Notes under the pieces: model-generated
Told to the model about the DNA's origin: nothing
What the model saw: only the letters and a program-made list of their open reading frames with translations
Databases searched by the model: none
Program-made: the position numbers and the translations under genes
Shown here: positions 17,123 through 25,690 of the stretch, piece after piece
Layout: every line of letters starts with the position of its first letter
How positions within the stretch are numbered: position 1 is the stretch's first letter
DNA from: Motilimonas eburnea
GTDB taxonomy: Bacteria > Pseudomonadota > Gammaproteobacteria > Enterobacterales > CBDFNC01
Assembly: GCF_021295345.1 (NCBI RefSeq)
Contig: NZ_JAIMJB010000008.1
Span: forward strand, 124,001-188,000
Reading direction: 5' to 3'
Length of the DNA: 64,000 nucleotides

Positions 17123-17186
17123 TAAATAATGTATTGTTTTCATCTTTATCAAAGGCAAAAATCTTGCCTGATATAGTGGGTGATAT

Positions 17187-17894
17187 ATGAGTGCTGAGTT
17201 AAATCCAGTATTATCGATGAATGAGAAATTTGGCGTTAAGTACCTTCGAGTTTGCTTTGTTAAAACGCATAACGATAGCAAGCGCGTTTCCGCGGAGATA
17301 TCGGTTGATATAAAGCCAGGTAAAGAGCGCACGCAGCGAGTTCGGAAATCTTTTTCCGTGTCGCGCCTGGGATTATCTTCATCCGTCATTGCTGCTGTAG
17401 AGTTGATTGCTCAGGCTCTTTCACTAAACGTAGTGCAGCGTGAGCAAGTGTTGTGTTATGTCTCGAAGTCAGAATTTCTTGAGGAATTATGGAGCCGAAT
17501 ATATTCAACATTACCAAATGATTGTTATTTGCATAGCCATCAAGATTTGATTAGCGATGCGAAAGCTCGGTTCATAACATACAAAATAACTTCTCGAAAG
17601 TGCACTATTTTTTGGAACGGGATAAGGCGTAATAAGCGCGTAGTTGACAAATTTAATTTGGTAGACGCTTTTGCTGATGCGGTGGTCGAGGTGCTTCCCA
17701 GGCTATTAATTGACTACGATAAAGATGAGTTAGCTTTGTATATAAATTCAGTATATTTGGCTAATATGCACGCTTGTGCTAGAGCGATAGAGCTTGACCC
17801 GGATGAAGTATTACCTGGTATAAAGGAGTGGCAACTAATAGTAAACTCGAGAATTTTGAAAGAATCAGAATCACTGAGTTTGTATGTAGCCTAA
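17187..17894 (+). CDS. Hypothetical soluble protein
   Basis: A 235-residue protein with many basic residues in the first 75 positions (KPGKERTQRVRKSFSVSR) and no recognised motif. It could bind nucleic acid, but nothing in it shows this. It is separated from neighbours by 64 and 127 bp and is probably its own unit. The start is the ATG following a weak site. Confidence 0.45.
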   Translation: MSAELNPVLSMNEKFGVKYLRVCFVKTHNDSKRVSAEISVDIKPGKERTQRVRKSFSVSRLGLSSSVIAAVELIAQALSLNVVQREQVLCYVSKSEFLEELWSRIYSTLPNDCYLHSHQDLISDAKARFITYKITSRKCTIFWNGIRRNKRVVDKFNLVDAFADAVVEVLPRLLIDYDKDELALYINSVYLANMHACARAIELDPDEVLPGIKEWQLIVNSRILKESESLSLYVA

Positions 17895-18021
17895 TGGTGT
17901 AGAGTTGCACTTTATTATTGCTTGGAATGCCAAAAATAGTTATGCCATTGAAACAACAAGACTGAATTATTTTGTATATATAATATGAGTAAATATTATC
18001 AATAAATTACGGAGTTTTGTT

Positions 18022-18357
18022 ATGAATCTCTCAGTTAGTTTGTTGCTAGGGCTTATGTCGTCAATTGCTGTTGCCGGTTATCCATTGGATAACCATCGTT
18101 TCGAGCCAGAGTGTGCTAAGTGTGACCAGTTGGATAAGGAGCTAGTAATTATTAGGCATGCAAAATGCGGACTGGAGTTATCAACTAAATCTCAGGCTGA
18201 TATTAAATTTTACGATCCAATTTACATATATTCTATTCAATTTTTAAAGAAAAATGGTGATGAAAACTACCACCATCTCATTGATAACCTCTATGGGACG
18301 GTTGTTTGTGAAAATAGTTTTCTCTGGTTAAAAGGTTTAAAGTCGTTAGAGAGTTAG
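18022..18357 (+). CDS. Small exported cysteine-containing protein
   Basis: A 111-residue protein with a signal peptide (MNLSVSLLLGLMSSIAVAG) and four cysteines (CAKC, then two more) in the mature part. Such small exported proteins are common in transfer regions rich in disulfide chaperones. GGAG lies upstream of the ATG. The next gene begins 5 bp after its stop. Its function is unknown. Confidence 0.5.
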   Translation: MNLSVSLLLGLMSSIAVAGYPLDNHRFEPECAKCDQLDKELVIIRHAKCGLELSTKSQADIKFYDPIYIYSIQFLKKNGDENYHHLIDNLYGTVVCENSFLWLKGLKSLES

Positions 18358-18362
18358 CAAAA

Positions 18363-18551
18363 ATGGAACTTTGTATATTAACAGTTTTTCAAGGTGCAAT
18401 CATCGTGGTGTTTAGTGTTTGGAGCACTATTCAAATTGGGACTATAACCTTTTTAAATTCAATGTTGATCATAATTTCATTCGTCATGGGCCTGCTGGTA
18501 ATGCTTTGGGGGGGGGTAGCTGGGCTTAACTTGTTTTGGTTGCTTTACTAA
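18363..18551 (+). CDS. Small membrane protein
   Basis: A 62-residue protein that is almost entirely two hydrophobic helices. It starts 5 bp after the preceding small exported protein and is probably translated with it. No family is recognised; the composition is right for an inner-membrane subunit or regulator. Confidence 0.42.
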   Translation: MELCILTVFQGAIIVVFSVWSTIQIGTITFLNSMLIIISFVMGLLVMLWGGVAGLNLFWLLY

Positions 18552-18559
18552 TATGTGTA

Positions 18560-19057
18560 TCAATTCTTGGCTTGTTCTGAAATGAGTTTGATAAGATAAT
18601 TATCCAAAGTTAGTGACTCGTCATTTGCTTTGTTATATTGAGATACTTTTTTTGTCAATATGGCGTATGTTTCTGCACTGATTTCAATCGTCTTTTTCGT
18701 TAGCTTTACCCGTTTTCTGGCTATCTGCTTGCGAACTTCTCGCCATCCGTCTTCTTCCATGTATTTGTAGAGCAATCCATTAAAGTCATCCAAAGCTGCT
18801 TCCAGTGCGGGCTCGTCACGTTGCCGCTTTGATGAGTGCTTAATGAGTTTATCCCAAGCAGCTTTAAGCTCTGACTGGGGCTCAAATAGTAAATAGTCTG
18901 AGCGGTCTCGAAACTCAGGTTTGTAATAATAAACCCGGCCGTGGTTCTTTCGACGCACACCGACATTGATCAGCATATTGCTAATGATGCTGTAAGCGAC
19001 ATCAATTTCGTCAACATTGAGCATGGATAGCTTGCCATTGCCGTGCCAGTAATGCAT
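18560..19057 (-). CDS. Hypothetical protein following the KfrA-like gene
   Basis: A 165-residue protein, basic in the C-terminal half. The segment KTIEISAETYAILTKKVSQY followed by LDNYLIKLI has the shape of a short ribbon-helix-helix or other DNA-binding segment. It lies 4 bp after the KfrA-like gene, so the two are an operon. It may cooperate with KfrA in partition or regulation; that is inference from position. Confidence 0.5.
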   Translation of the reverse strand: MHYWHGNGKLSMLNVDEIDVAYSIISNMLINVGVRRKNHGRVYYYKPEFRDRSDYLLFEPQSELKAAWDKLIKHSSKRQRDEPALEAALDDFNGLLYKYMEEDGWREVRKQIARKRVKLTKKTIEISAETYAILTKKVSQYNKANDESLTLDNYLIKLISEQAKN

Positions 19058-19061
19058 TTAC

Positions 19062-20156
19062 CTAGCTCTCCTTGCTTTGTTTAGCAAGGTCAGTAAGGCG
19101 CTCTTCCAAGGCTGAAATCTTATCGCGGGCACTATCATTGGCTGACTCCAATTGCTTGATCAGCTTTTCATTGCCGGCAATGGTTGTTTCAAAACGGGCA
19201 ATGGTTTTATCTGCTTCCCGTACCTGCTCAGTCAGCTTGGCTTTAAGCTCGTCAACTTGCTTAGTTTCGCTGTTAAGCTGGGACATCAAAGATGCAGTAT
19301 TACTCTTAGCGTTATCCAGATCTTTTCGCAGTGCAATTACTTCATTGCTGGCGTTCTGACTGGCTTGCTCCGCTTTGGCTAATGCTGCGCGCAAGCTGGT
19401 TTGTTGCTCATTGTAATTGTTGATGAGCTCTTGATTGCCCTTAAGCGTGGCCTCATATCGTGCAATTTCTTTGTTCAGCGAGGCTATAGTGTCGTTCGCA
19501 GCTTTGTTCTGTGACATTAAAGACTCAGATTGAAGCTTAACCTCGTTAACGTATTTTTCGTTTCCTTCAACTCGCAATTCTGCCTTAGCAACCTCGGTCC
19601 TAAGCTGCTCGTTTGTTTGAGATAGCGTTTGGTTGCTTGCTTTGCTTTCATTAAGTTGTTGGCGTAACTCGTTAACGGTAGCTTGGTTGGCTTCTCGCTC
19701 TTTTTCTAAATCTTGCTTGGCCTTGGCAGCCATCAGTTGCAGCTCTCGCTCAAGTTCGACGATGGTTTTCTCTTTTTGCTCTAGCACAGCTGATTGCTTG
19801 ATGTGTTTATCTTCAAGTTTGCTCAGATCATCAAGGGCGGCATCGCGCTGCTCAATGGCACTATCCGCTTTATCTTTATATCGCTGCTCGGCTTCAACAC
19901 TGAAGCGAGAAATTTCTTCCATGAATGATTTGGTGAATGTGGCCGAAAAACCGAGTTTGTCATAGAGGGACTTTTGAGTAGCTTCCAGCTCATCACGCCA
20001 GTTAGCAAAGTATTTATGAATGGTACTGGTGCTTTTGACTTCTGGGATCATATTGAGCACAAGTCGAACGCTTGGCTTCGTGCCCTGGCTATACAGATCG
20101 TTACAGATAGAGGTTACTTTATCTTGCAGCGTATCCGAATTCAGTTTGTCACTCAT
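19062..20156 (-). CDS. KfrA-like DNA-binding coiled-coil protein
   Basis: A 364-residue protein. Residues 1-90 resemble the KfrA N-terminal DNA-binding domain (pattern DKVTSICNDLYSQGTKPSVR ... STIHKYFANW). The rest is a long coiled coil with heptad-like Leu, Gln, Glu and Ala. KfrA proteins of broad-host-range plasmids bind their own promoter and aid stable maintenance. The start at 20156 matches the conserved N-terminus; the 10 extra residues upstream do not. A perfect palindrome lies about 70 bp upstream and is a likely operator. Confidence 0.75.
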   Translation of the reverse strand: MSDKLNSDTLQDKVTSICNDLYSQGTKPSVRLVLNMIPEVKSTSTIHKYFANWRDELEATQKSLYDKLGFSATFTKSFMEEISRFSVEAEQRYKDKADSAIEQRDAALDDLSKLEDKHIKQSAVLEQKEKTIVELERELQLMAAKAKQDLEKEREANQATVNELRQQLNESKASNQTLSQTNEQLRTEVAKAELRVEGNEKYVNEVKLQSESLMSQNKAANDTIASLNKEIARYEATLKGNQELINNYNEQQTSLRAALAKAEQASQNASNEVIALRKDLDNAKSNTASLMSQLNSETKQVDELKAKLTEQVREADKTIARFETTIAGNEKLIKQLESANDSARDKISALEERLTDLAKQSKES

Positions 20157-20223
20157 TGATGGCCTGCCTTGAAGGAAGATATTCACGTTATGACAAAATA
20201 TACACCATCACCGAACATAGAAC

Positions 20224-20246
20224 AAGAACGAACAGTGTTCGTTCTT
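20224..20246. promoter_or_regulatory. Palindromic operator candidate upstream of kfrA
   Basis: AAGAACGAACA (20224-20234) and TGTTCGTTCTT (20236-20246) are perfect inverted repeats around a single G. The site lies about 67 bp upstream of the KfrA-like start codon, where an autoregulatory site is expected. The rest of the 20247-20609 gap is AT-rich, with another small palindrome (GTACAA/TTGTAC, 20408-20425) and a TATAAT at 20511-20516 but no gene. Confidence 0.55.
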
Positions 20247-20609
20247 TTGGGGTGTTAGCTTGCTAGAGAAGGTAGCTAAGCTGTTTAGGAACAATACAGT
20301 TTGCACGCCAATTACAAACTGAATACAAAACATAGTGTTAGGTTCTGTGGTTTTTGCAGGACGGGGGGGGAACTTAAGGCAATACCAAGCCCACAATTCT
20401 CGTTAGTGTACAAGCTTAATTGTACCGATTGCTGTAAGTGCCTGATCAACTTCTCTAGGTGTGTACTGACTATATTGTGCGAAAACACTAAGTATATTTC
20501 ACTAAAATTTTATAATATTGTGATAAGTTGATTTAGATCAGGGTGGGTAGAGTGGGTCGCACTATAGTAGCGAACACTGTTGACATTAATGTTAAAAAAT
20601 GGAGAAAAT

Positions 20610-21167
20610 ATGAAAGCATCATCAATTATTGCTGGCGTCATAGCTTTGACTGGACTGACAGCGGCGCAAGCAACGACAGTTGTGGAGTCAGGTCTTTCAA
20701 GCAACATTATTGAAAGATATACCCTGAAGCAACAAAAAGAAGTGTTTGAATTTTCAAGAACTAATGCTTCATTTGTAATGGATTATATTTCCAGCTGGAA
20801 AGATGCAACAGATGAAAGTAAAGAAAAGATGACTAAAGATTTTCTTGCGAGATTTACAGAAGCTGTGTCTACTGAATTTTCAAATAAAGATATCAATGTT
20901 CAGCTGCTCTTAAGTCAAACGATTGGCAATGCGCACAACTTATTATTAGAAAGAAATCAAGAGCAAGATTTCAGTAAAGAAATCACGGAAATTCATAACT
21001 ATATTCAAAAAATCGTGTATGAGCACACAGGTAAGTTGGTGATTACCGAGTATGCTGCTACGGACACGATTTGGCCACAGCATGGTGCTCACTTCCCAAA
21101 TAAAGTAAATCCAGATCCTGATTTATTTGATCAGTTCAAAAATTATTTTAGTAGCTTGTTCTCATAA
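20610..21167 (+). CDS. Secreted substrate candidate of a radical SAM system
   Basis: A 185-residue protein with a Sec signal peptide (cleavage after about residue 21, AQA) and no cysteine. GGAG at 20601-20604 selects ATG 20610. The C-terminal 31 residues hold four aromatic-X-Asn/Gln tripeptides (WPQ 155-157, FPN 162-164, FDQ 173-175, FKN 176-178). Comparable tripeptides are the target of three-residue cyclophane-forming radical SAM/SPASM enzymes. A terminator-like hairpin and two radical SAM genes follow directly, so it is probably the modified product. It is not a typical short precursor, and no homology was checked. Confidence 0.55.
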   Translation: MKASSIIAGVIALTGLTAAQATTVVESGLSSNIIERYTLKQQKEVFEFSRTNASFVMDYISSWKDATDESKEKMTKDFLARFTEAVSTEFSNKDINVQLLLSQTIGNAHNLLLERNQEQDFSKEITEIHNYIQKIVYEHTGKLVITEYAATDTIWPQHGAHFPNKVNPDPDLFDQFKNYFSSLFS

Positions 21168-21185
21168 CTTTCATACATATGGAGT

Positions 21186-21212
21186 GGGGTCAATATATTG
21201 CCCCCAATTTTT
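21186..21212 (+). terminator. Terminator or attenuator before the radical SAM genes
   Basis: GGGG (21186-21189) pairs with CCCC (21201-21204), with CAATA/TATTG forming the inner stem, followed by AATTTTT ending at 21212. It sits between the substrate gene and the first radical SAM gene. Partial read-through would keep the enzymes below the substrate. It also covers the TTG at 21198, which argues for ATG 21213 as the enzyme start. Confidence 0.6.
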
Positions 21213-22232
21213 ATGCTGACCATCATTGTTAAGCTCACTAATGAATGTAACCTAAGTTGTTCCTATTGTTATAGAGATACTAATGATAAGGGAGCAATAT
21301 CGATTGTAAACATAGTTCGACTAATTAAACAAATTGATGAGATAGGAAAAGATGAAGTAACAATGATTTGGCATGGTGGTGAGCCAACAATGCTTGGTGC
21401 TGACTATTTTAGTTCTGTTTTTTCTGCTCAAAATAAACTGAAAACTAAGTTTACCAATAAAATGCAAACGAACTTAGTTTCAATCCCAAATAGACTTTTA
21501 GATCTATTAATTCAAGAGGGGGTTGACTTAGGTATTAGCATTGATATCCCACTTATAAAGCATGACAAGAATAGGCTTTTATTGTCTGGTGAGGGCTCTG
21601 TAGGCCGGGTAGTTAAAAATCTAAATAAGATTAGAGAAAGGAATGTTCCATTATGCGTTGTAAGTGTTGTAAGTGATAAAGATATCGCTGCGGATGATGT
21701 GATAGATTTCATTGAGGGTTTTTGCCCTGATAGCATCAGTCTTAACGCAGATTTCAATGCTACAGAAATAGTAATAAATAGCAACCTAGTTTTTGATTTA
21801 TATTCCTATAAGCTTTCTAGTGACTGCAGTACGTATATTAGAGAAGTTGATACACTTATCTCAATGTTTTCCCCGGTAGGACGAAAAGGGTTTTGTCATT
21901 ATCAAAGCGATTTCTGTGGGAAAGATTATCTTTCAGTTGATGTAAATGGCAATATATATATTTGTTGTGACAAATTAATTGGGGATACAGATTTTTTGAT
22001 TGGAAATATGTTTTCAGATGATTTGAAAACCATTCTAGATTCGGATAGATATAAGTCTACCTTGCAAAAGCTTCAGTCTCAGAGAGCCAAATGCACTGAG
22101 GGATGTTCAATATCAAAATCATGTAATGGTGGCTGCATATGCGATAATAAAAGTATAAAAAAAAATGAAATATGTAGTCAAAGGGTGGAGTCTGTAGAGC
22201 GTATCAGAAATGATTTTTTGGAGAGGTCTTAG
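21213..22232 (+). CDS. Radical SAM/SPASM protein 1
   Basis: A 339-residue enzyme. CNLSCSYC at residues 12-19 supplies the three ligands of the radical SAM [4Fe-4S] cluster, and WHGGEPTMLG follows. The C-terminal SPASM region has cysteines in CHYQSDFCG, CCDK, CTEGC and CNGGC for auxiliary clusters. Such enzymes remodel peptides or proteins by radical chemistry. A second paralogue overlaps its end by 1 bp. The substrate is probably the secreted protein encoded upstream. The reaction type is not visible. Confidence 0.85.
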   Translation: MLTIIVKLTNECNLSCSYCYRDTNDKGAISIVNIVRLIKQIDEIGKDEVTMIWHGGEPTMLGADYFSSVFSAQNKLKTKFTNKMQTNLVSIPNRLLDLLIQEGVDLGISIDIPLIKHDKNRLLLSGEGSVGRVVKNLNKIRERNVPLCVVSVVSDKDIAADDVIDFIEGFCPDSISLNADFNATEIVINSNLVFDLYSYKLSSDCSTYIREVDTLISMFSPVGRKGFCHYQSDFCGKDYLSVDVNGNIYICCDKLIGDTDFLIGNMFSDDLKTILDSDRYKSTLQKLQSQRAKCTEGCSISKSCNGGCICDNKSIKKNEICSQRVESVERIRNDFLERS

Positions 22233-23401
22233 TGGGTTTTTCAACTGGAAATACATTTTGCGTCATTATGAAGTCAACCTTTGATTGCAATCTTAACTGT
22301 AGTTATTGTTACCAAAAAGGTGTATCAAAAGGATCAAGTTATCCGAGAATGATGCCTTTACTCATAATTAAAAAAACTATCGAAAAGTTTCGTGATGCCG
22401 GCTATAAAAGGTTAGAGTTACAGTGGATTGGAGGAGAGACGACCCTTCCGGGGATTAAGTATTTTCGAGACATATTTGATCTATCGAGAATGTACTCTGA
22501 TAACAGCTTTCAAGTCTTTAATCGGGTTCAATCTAATTGTACTTTACTCAATGAAAGTTGGTTTTCCGCTTTATCAGATTTTTCAGATGTATTTGACCTA
22601 TCCATTAGTTACGATGTGTATTTAGATTACTTTGAAACTATTCAAGAAATGCCAGAGAAAAAGTCTCGTCTTATTTTTAATAAGATAGAGAATAACATTG
22701 ATAGACTGGTGGAGGATGCTGTGGATTTTGGTGTTCTTGTTACAGTAGATCTTGAACGAAATATATCTCCAAGAGAAATGTTTGACAAACTAATTCAGAA
22801 AGGAATAAGGAAAATTGCATTCCAACTTAATTACTCACACGTATTTGACTTTGGCATTAGCAGTAAAGGTGATTTGTACATAGATTTCTTAAAGGAAATG
22901 TTTAAATTTCAGTATGAGCATAATTTAAGGAATGTAAAAGATAAAGTGTATATTCGAGAATCACTTTACCTCCAAAGATACATCCAAAGCAATGAATATT
23001 CAGCATCGTCATGCCACAATCACGCATCACTTTGTAATAGCTACATGTGGTCGATCGACACGAATGGTGATGTTTATGGAACATGTGACTCTTTTGTTAG
23101 AAACTTTGATGATAAAGTTGAAAGTATTATAATTGGGAATATTGCTGTAGAGTCTGTTGAAGGCATAATGTTTGGCGAAAAGCATCAAAGGTTGCAGGAA
23201 GTTTTTTTCAATCTGAGAAATGAAAGTAAGTGTCTTAAGTGTAGTTTTTATAAATTTTGTAATGGGGGTTGCCCTGTTTACAAGTCGGAAAACAATAGTT
23301 TGGAAACCTTTAATGATAAAAGTGGTTATTGCAATTATATGAGGAAGTATTTTTCCTTAATTGAAAATGAAGATGTTAATTTTTTTCATAGCGCAATATA
23401 G
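22232..23401 (+). CDS. Radical SAM/SPASM protein 2
   Basis: A 389-residue enzyme that starts at a GTG overlapping the stop of the first. CNLNCSYC at residues 19-26 is the radical SAM cluster site; WIGGETTLPG takes the place of the usual GGEP. The C-terminal SPASM cysteines include CDSF, CLKCSFYKFC and CNGGCP. It is a diverged paralogue of the enzyme before it, so the pair may act on different residues or as a complex. The role and substrate are inferred from the operon only. Confidence 0.83.
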   Translation: MGFSTGNTFCVIMKSTFDCNLNCSYCYQKGVSKGSSYPRMMPLLIIKKTIEKFRDAGYKRLELQWIGGETTLPGIKYFRDIFDLSRMYSDNSFQVFNRVQSNCTLLNESWFSALSDFSDVFDLSISYDVYLDYFETIQEMPEKKSRLIFNKIENNIDRLVEDAVDFGVLVTVDLERNISPREMFDKLIQKGIRKIAFQLNYSHVFDFGISSKGDLYIDFLKEMFKFQYEHNLRNVKDKVYIRESLYLQRYIQSNEYSASSCHNHASLCNSYMWSIDTNGDVYGTCDSFVRNFDDKVESIIIGNIAVESVEGIMFGEKHQRLQEVFFNLRNESKCLKCSFYKFCNGGCPVYKSENNSLETFNDKSGYCNYMRKYFSLIENEDVNFFHSAI

Positions 23402-23416
23402 CTTAAGAGGCATCGA

Positions 23417-24220
23417 ATGAAAACTTCAAGTTTGGACTTTGTGCCCCAGCAGTATACCGAAAAAGTTAGATGTGCATACGAGTTATTCTATGATGATTTT
23501 TCACTCTCCTTTGATGTGGTTGTTAGTAATGAACCATTTCCTAATGTTTTGTTTTGTGAGGGAAAGAATTGTCAGTATGTTGATAATGTAGTGACTATTG
23601 GCATTGATCATTTAGATGATGATATCGATAGCATTGCATACAAGCTAAAGCACGAGCATATTCATTGGCTAGTCAACTCACTATTGGGGTTCCGTCCTTT
23701 GGCTGCTTTTAATGAAGGTATCGCTGTTGCATTGGCTGATTGGACTTTTAGAGAAAAGAAATTGGGGTTCAATCAGCATAACCTATGCAGAGAGATAATG
23801 TCTCGTAGCAAGTTGATACCAATGGAAACTTTGCTTAACAATCGTTTATATCATGGTTTACGTCATGATGTACGTGTAGATTTACAATTTGGTTCTTTCT
23901 GTAAATTTTATATTGACAAAATTGGACTTGTTAAATGTTGTGAATTATTTCAAAATGTTTCGATTGATTTCCATAAGCCATCAGCACAAGTAATGATTTC
24001 GGAGTTTATTTTTCAGTGGAAGCAAATGTTAGCAACCTTGAATGAAGAACCATTAAGTGCCAAGTTCTTTGGTAGGTTAAACCTAAATCAAGTCATTAGA
24101 TGTTCGAGTCACCATTGTTCCCGTTGTTCGTTTCCTATAAACATAGATGAACTTGAATGCGGAGTATGTGGAGCAATGAATACGCAAAGTAGTTTTGAAT
24201 TGGATTTGAGCAAGTATTAG
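23417..24220 (+). CDS. Gluzincin-type metallopeptidase with C-terminal zinc ribbon
   Basis: A 267-residue protein. HEHIH at residues 79-83 fits HExxH, and Glu100 in FNEGIAVALAD is the expected third zinc ligand, as in peptidase MA-type gluzincins. A C-terminal CSRC...CGVCG zinc ribbon ends the protein. No signal peptide or membrane segment is seen, so it is probably cytoplasmic. It lies 15 bp after the second radical SAM gene and is likely to process or check the modified protein. It could instead be a non-protease member of the fold. Confidence 0.65.
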   Translation: MKTSSLDFVPQQYTEKVRCAYELFYDDFSLSFDVVVSNEPFPNVLFCEGKNCQYVDNVVTIGIDHLDDDIDSIAYKLKHEHIHWLVNSLLGFRPLAAFNEGIAVALADWTFREKKLGFNQHNLCREIMSRSKLIPMETLLNNRLYHGLRHDVRVDLQFGSFCKFYIDKIGLVKCCELFQNVSIDFHKPSAQVMISEFIFQWKQMLATLNEEPLSAKFFGRLNLNQVIRCSSHHCSRCSFPINIDELECGVCGAMNTQSSFELDLSKY

Positions 24221-24467
24221 GCTTTATTACCACTAGCCTTGATTAGCTCTAAATGCACAATGAACAACCACCAAAGCGGACTTGGTAACACCTCTTCATT
24301 AAATCATCCGTGATGGCTTAACTGTCGCATTCTTGAGACCGATAGCCGGGTTTTAAAAGATCGTTAACCGCTAAGTTCTTTCGCGTGTTTGCCCTAGCAG
24401 CGATAACGCCCTGATCCGTAATGTGGTTTTATTGCTGTGTTCCTTCTGTCGGTTGGCTGTTGTAAGA

Positions 24468-25688
24468 ATGTTAAAGGACAAGGTTTTGAATAAGCTTAAG
24501 ATAATTTTACCTATTGTGGTGTTAGGGTTAGGTATTGCAGGTTATATGGGCCTCGCTTCTTTGCAGCAACCGCCGCAGCAAAAGCCGCCGGAAACCAAAT
24601 TGGTGCAAGTCAGTGTGGTTGAAAACCAATTTCAGCCTATGACCCTAACGGTTGCCTCTTACGGTGTGGTTAAAGCCAAGTATGAAACCGATTTGGTGGC
24701 GCAGGTGGGCGGTGAGCTAACTTATCTTGCCCCTGAGTTTATTCGTGGTGGTTTGGTGCAGCAGGGCCAAGTGCTTGCCAAGATTGATCCCAGTGATTAT
24801 GAGGTGGCGTTAATTCAAGCCAAAGCCAATGTGGCCGCCGCTAAAGCTGCGTTAGTACAAGAAGTGGCTTATGGTAAGGTGGCTAAGGAGCAATGGTCAG
24901 ATATTAAAAGCAAATTACCAACCGAGTTGAGCCTGCGTAAACCGCAATTAGAGCAAGAAAAAGCCCGTCTAAAGTCAGCCGAGGCCAGTCTCAAACAAGC
25001 TCAGCGTAACCTTGACCGCACCGTGATCCGTGCTCCTTACGATGCATTAATTGCCAGTCGTCATATTGGCCCTGGTGGTTATGCTGCGCCTGGTGCGTTA
25101 TTGGGCCGTATCTTAAGCACCGAGTTTGCTGAGGTGCGCTTACCGCTAGCACAACAAGAATTTAATTTCTTAGACAATCAAGGGATGGGCGCGCAAGTGC
25201 TGTTGACCTTAGGTCAGGATATTTTTCATGCCAAGGTGGTGCGCAACGAAGGCGTCATCGATGATTCCAGTCGCATGGCCTATTTGGTGGCAGAAATCCC
25301 CGACCCTTATGGTCGCAGCAAGGGGGGAGCTAGCTTGCCCTTTGGTAGCTATGTGACAGCCGAAATTGAAGGTATCAACGCGGGTATGGTGAGCGTGTTG
25401 CCGCGTCATTTGGTGACCGACGGCAAGGTGGCGGTATTAACGCCGGAGCGTACTTTGGCTTATCGTGAGGTGGAGGTGCTGCGCTTTAATGCCGGTGAAG
25501 CCGTGATCACCGCAGGTTTAGAGCAGGGCGATAAAGTGATTAACTCGGCACTCGATTATGCCTTACCGGGCATGGCGCTAGATTGGGTCGATGATCCTGA
25601 GCGCGGTGCAGAGCAGGTGGAGCCAAACCCAGAGTCTAACACTAAGCTCGCGGGCGATGCCGCCAGTGCAACGACGGTAGAGGGTTAA
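24468..25688 (+). CDS. RND efflux periplasmic adaptor (membrane fusion protein)
   Basis: A 406-residue lipid- or membrane-anchored adaptor. An N-terminal membrane segment (IILPIVVLGLGIAGYMGLA) is followed by the barrel-sandwich halves (DLVAQVGGELTYLAPEF and the TVIRAPYDALIASRH block) around a coiled-coil hairpin. It links the inner-membrane pump to an outer-membrane channel. The start is uncertain: ATG 24468 is used; an in-frame TTG at 24486 is possible. The pump gene follows 2 bp after the stop. Base and codon use is visibly richer in G+C than the flanks. Confidence 0.87.
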   Translation: MLKDKVLNKLKIILPIVVLGLGIAGYMGLASLQQPPQQKPPETKLVQVSVVENQFQPMTLTVASYGVVKAKYETDLVAQVGGELTYLAPEFIRGGLVQQGQVLAKIDPSDYEVALIQAKANVAAAKAALVQEVAYGKVAKEQWSDIKSKLPTELSLRKPQLEQEKARLKSAEASLKQAQRNLDRTVIRAPYDALIASRHIGPGGYAAPGALLGRILSTEFAEVRLPLAQQEFNFLDNQGMGAQVLLTLGQDIFHAKVVRNEGVIDDSSRMAYLVAEIPDPYGRSKGGASLPFGSYVTAEIEGINAGMVSVLPRHLVTDGKVAVLTPERTLAYREVEVLRFNAGEAVITAGLEQGDKVINSALDYALPGMALDWVDDPERGAEQVEPNPESNTKLAGDAASATTVEG

Positions 25689-25690
25689 GC

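Noticed and set aside
24221-24467. A tRNA or attachment site between the peptidase and efflux genes
   Set aside because: No cloverleaf or clear direct repeat is visible; only weak AGGCT/AGCCT pairing follows the peptidase stop.
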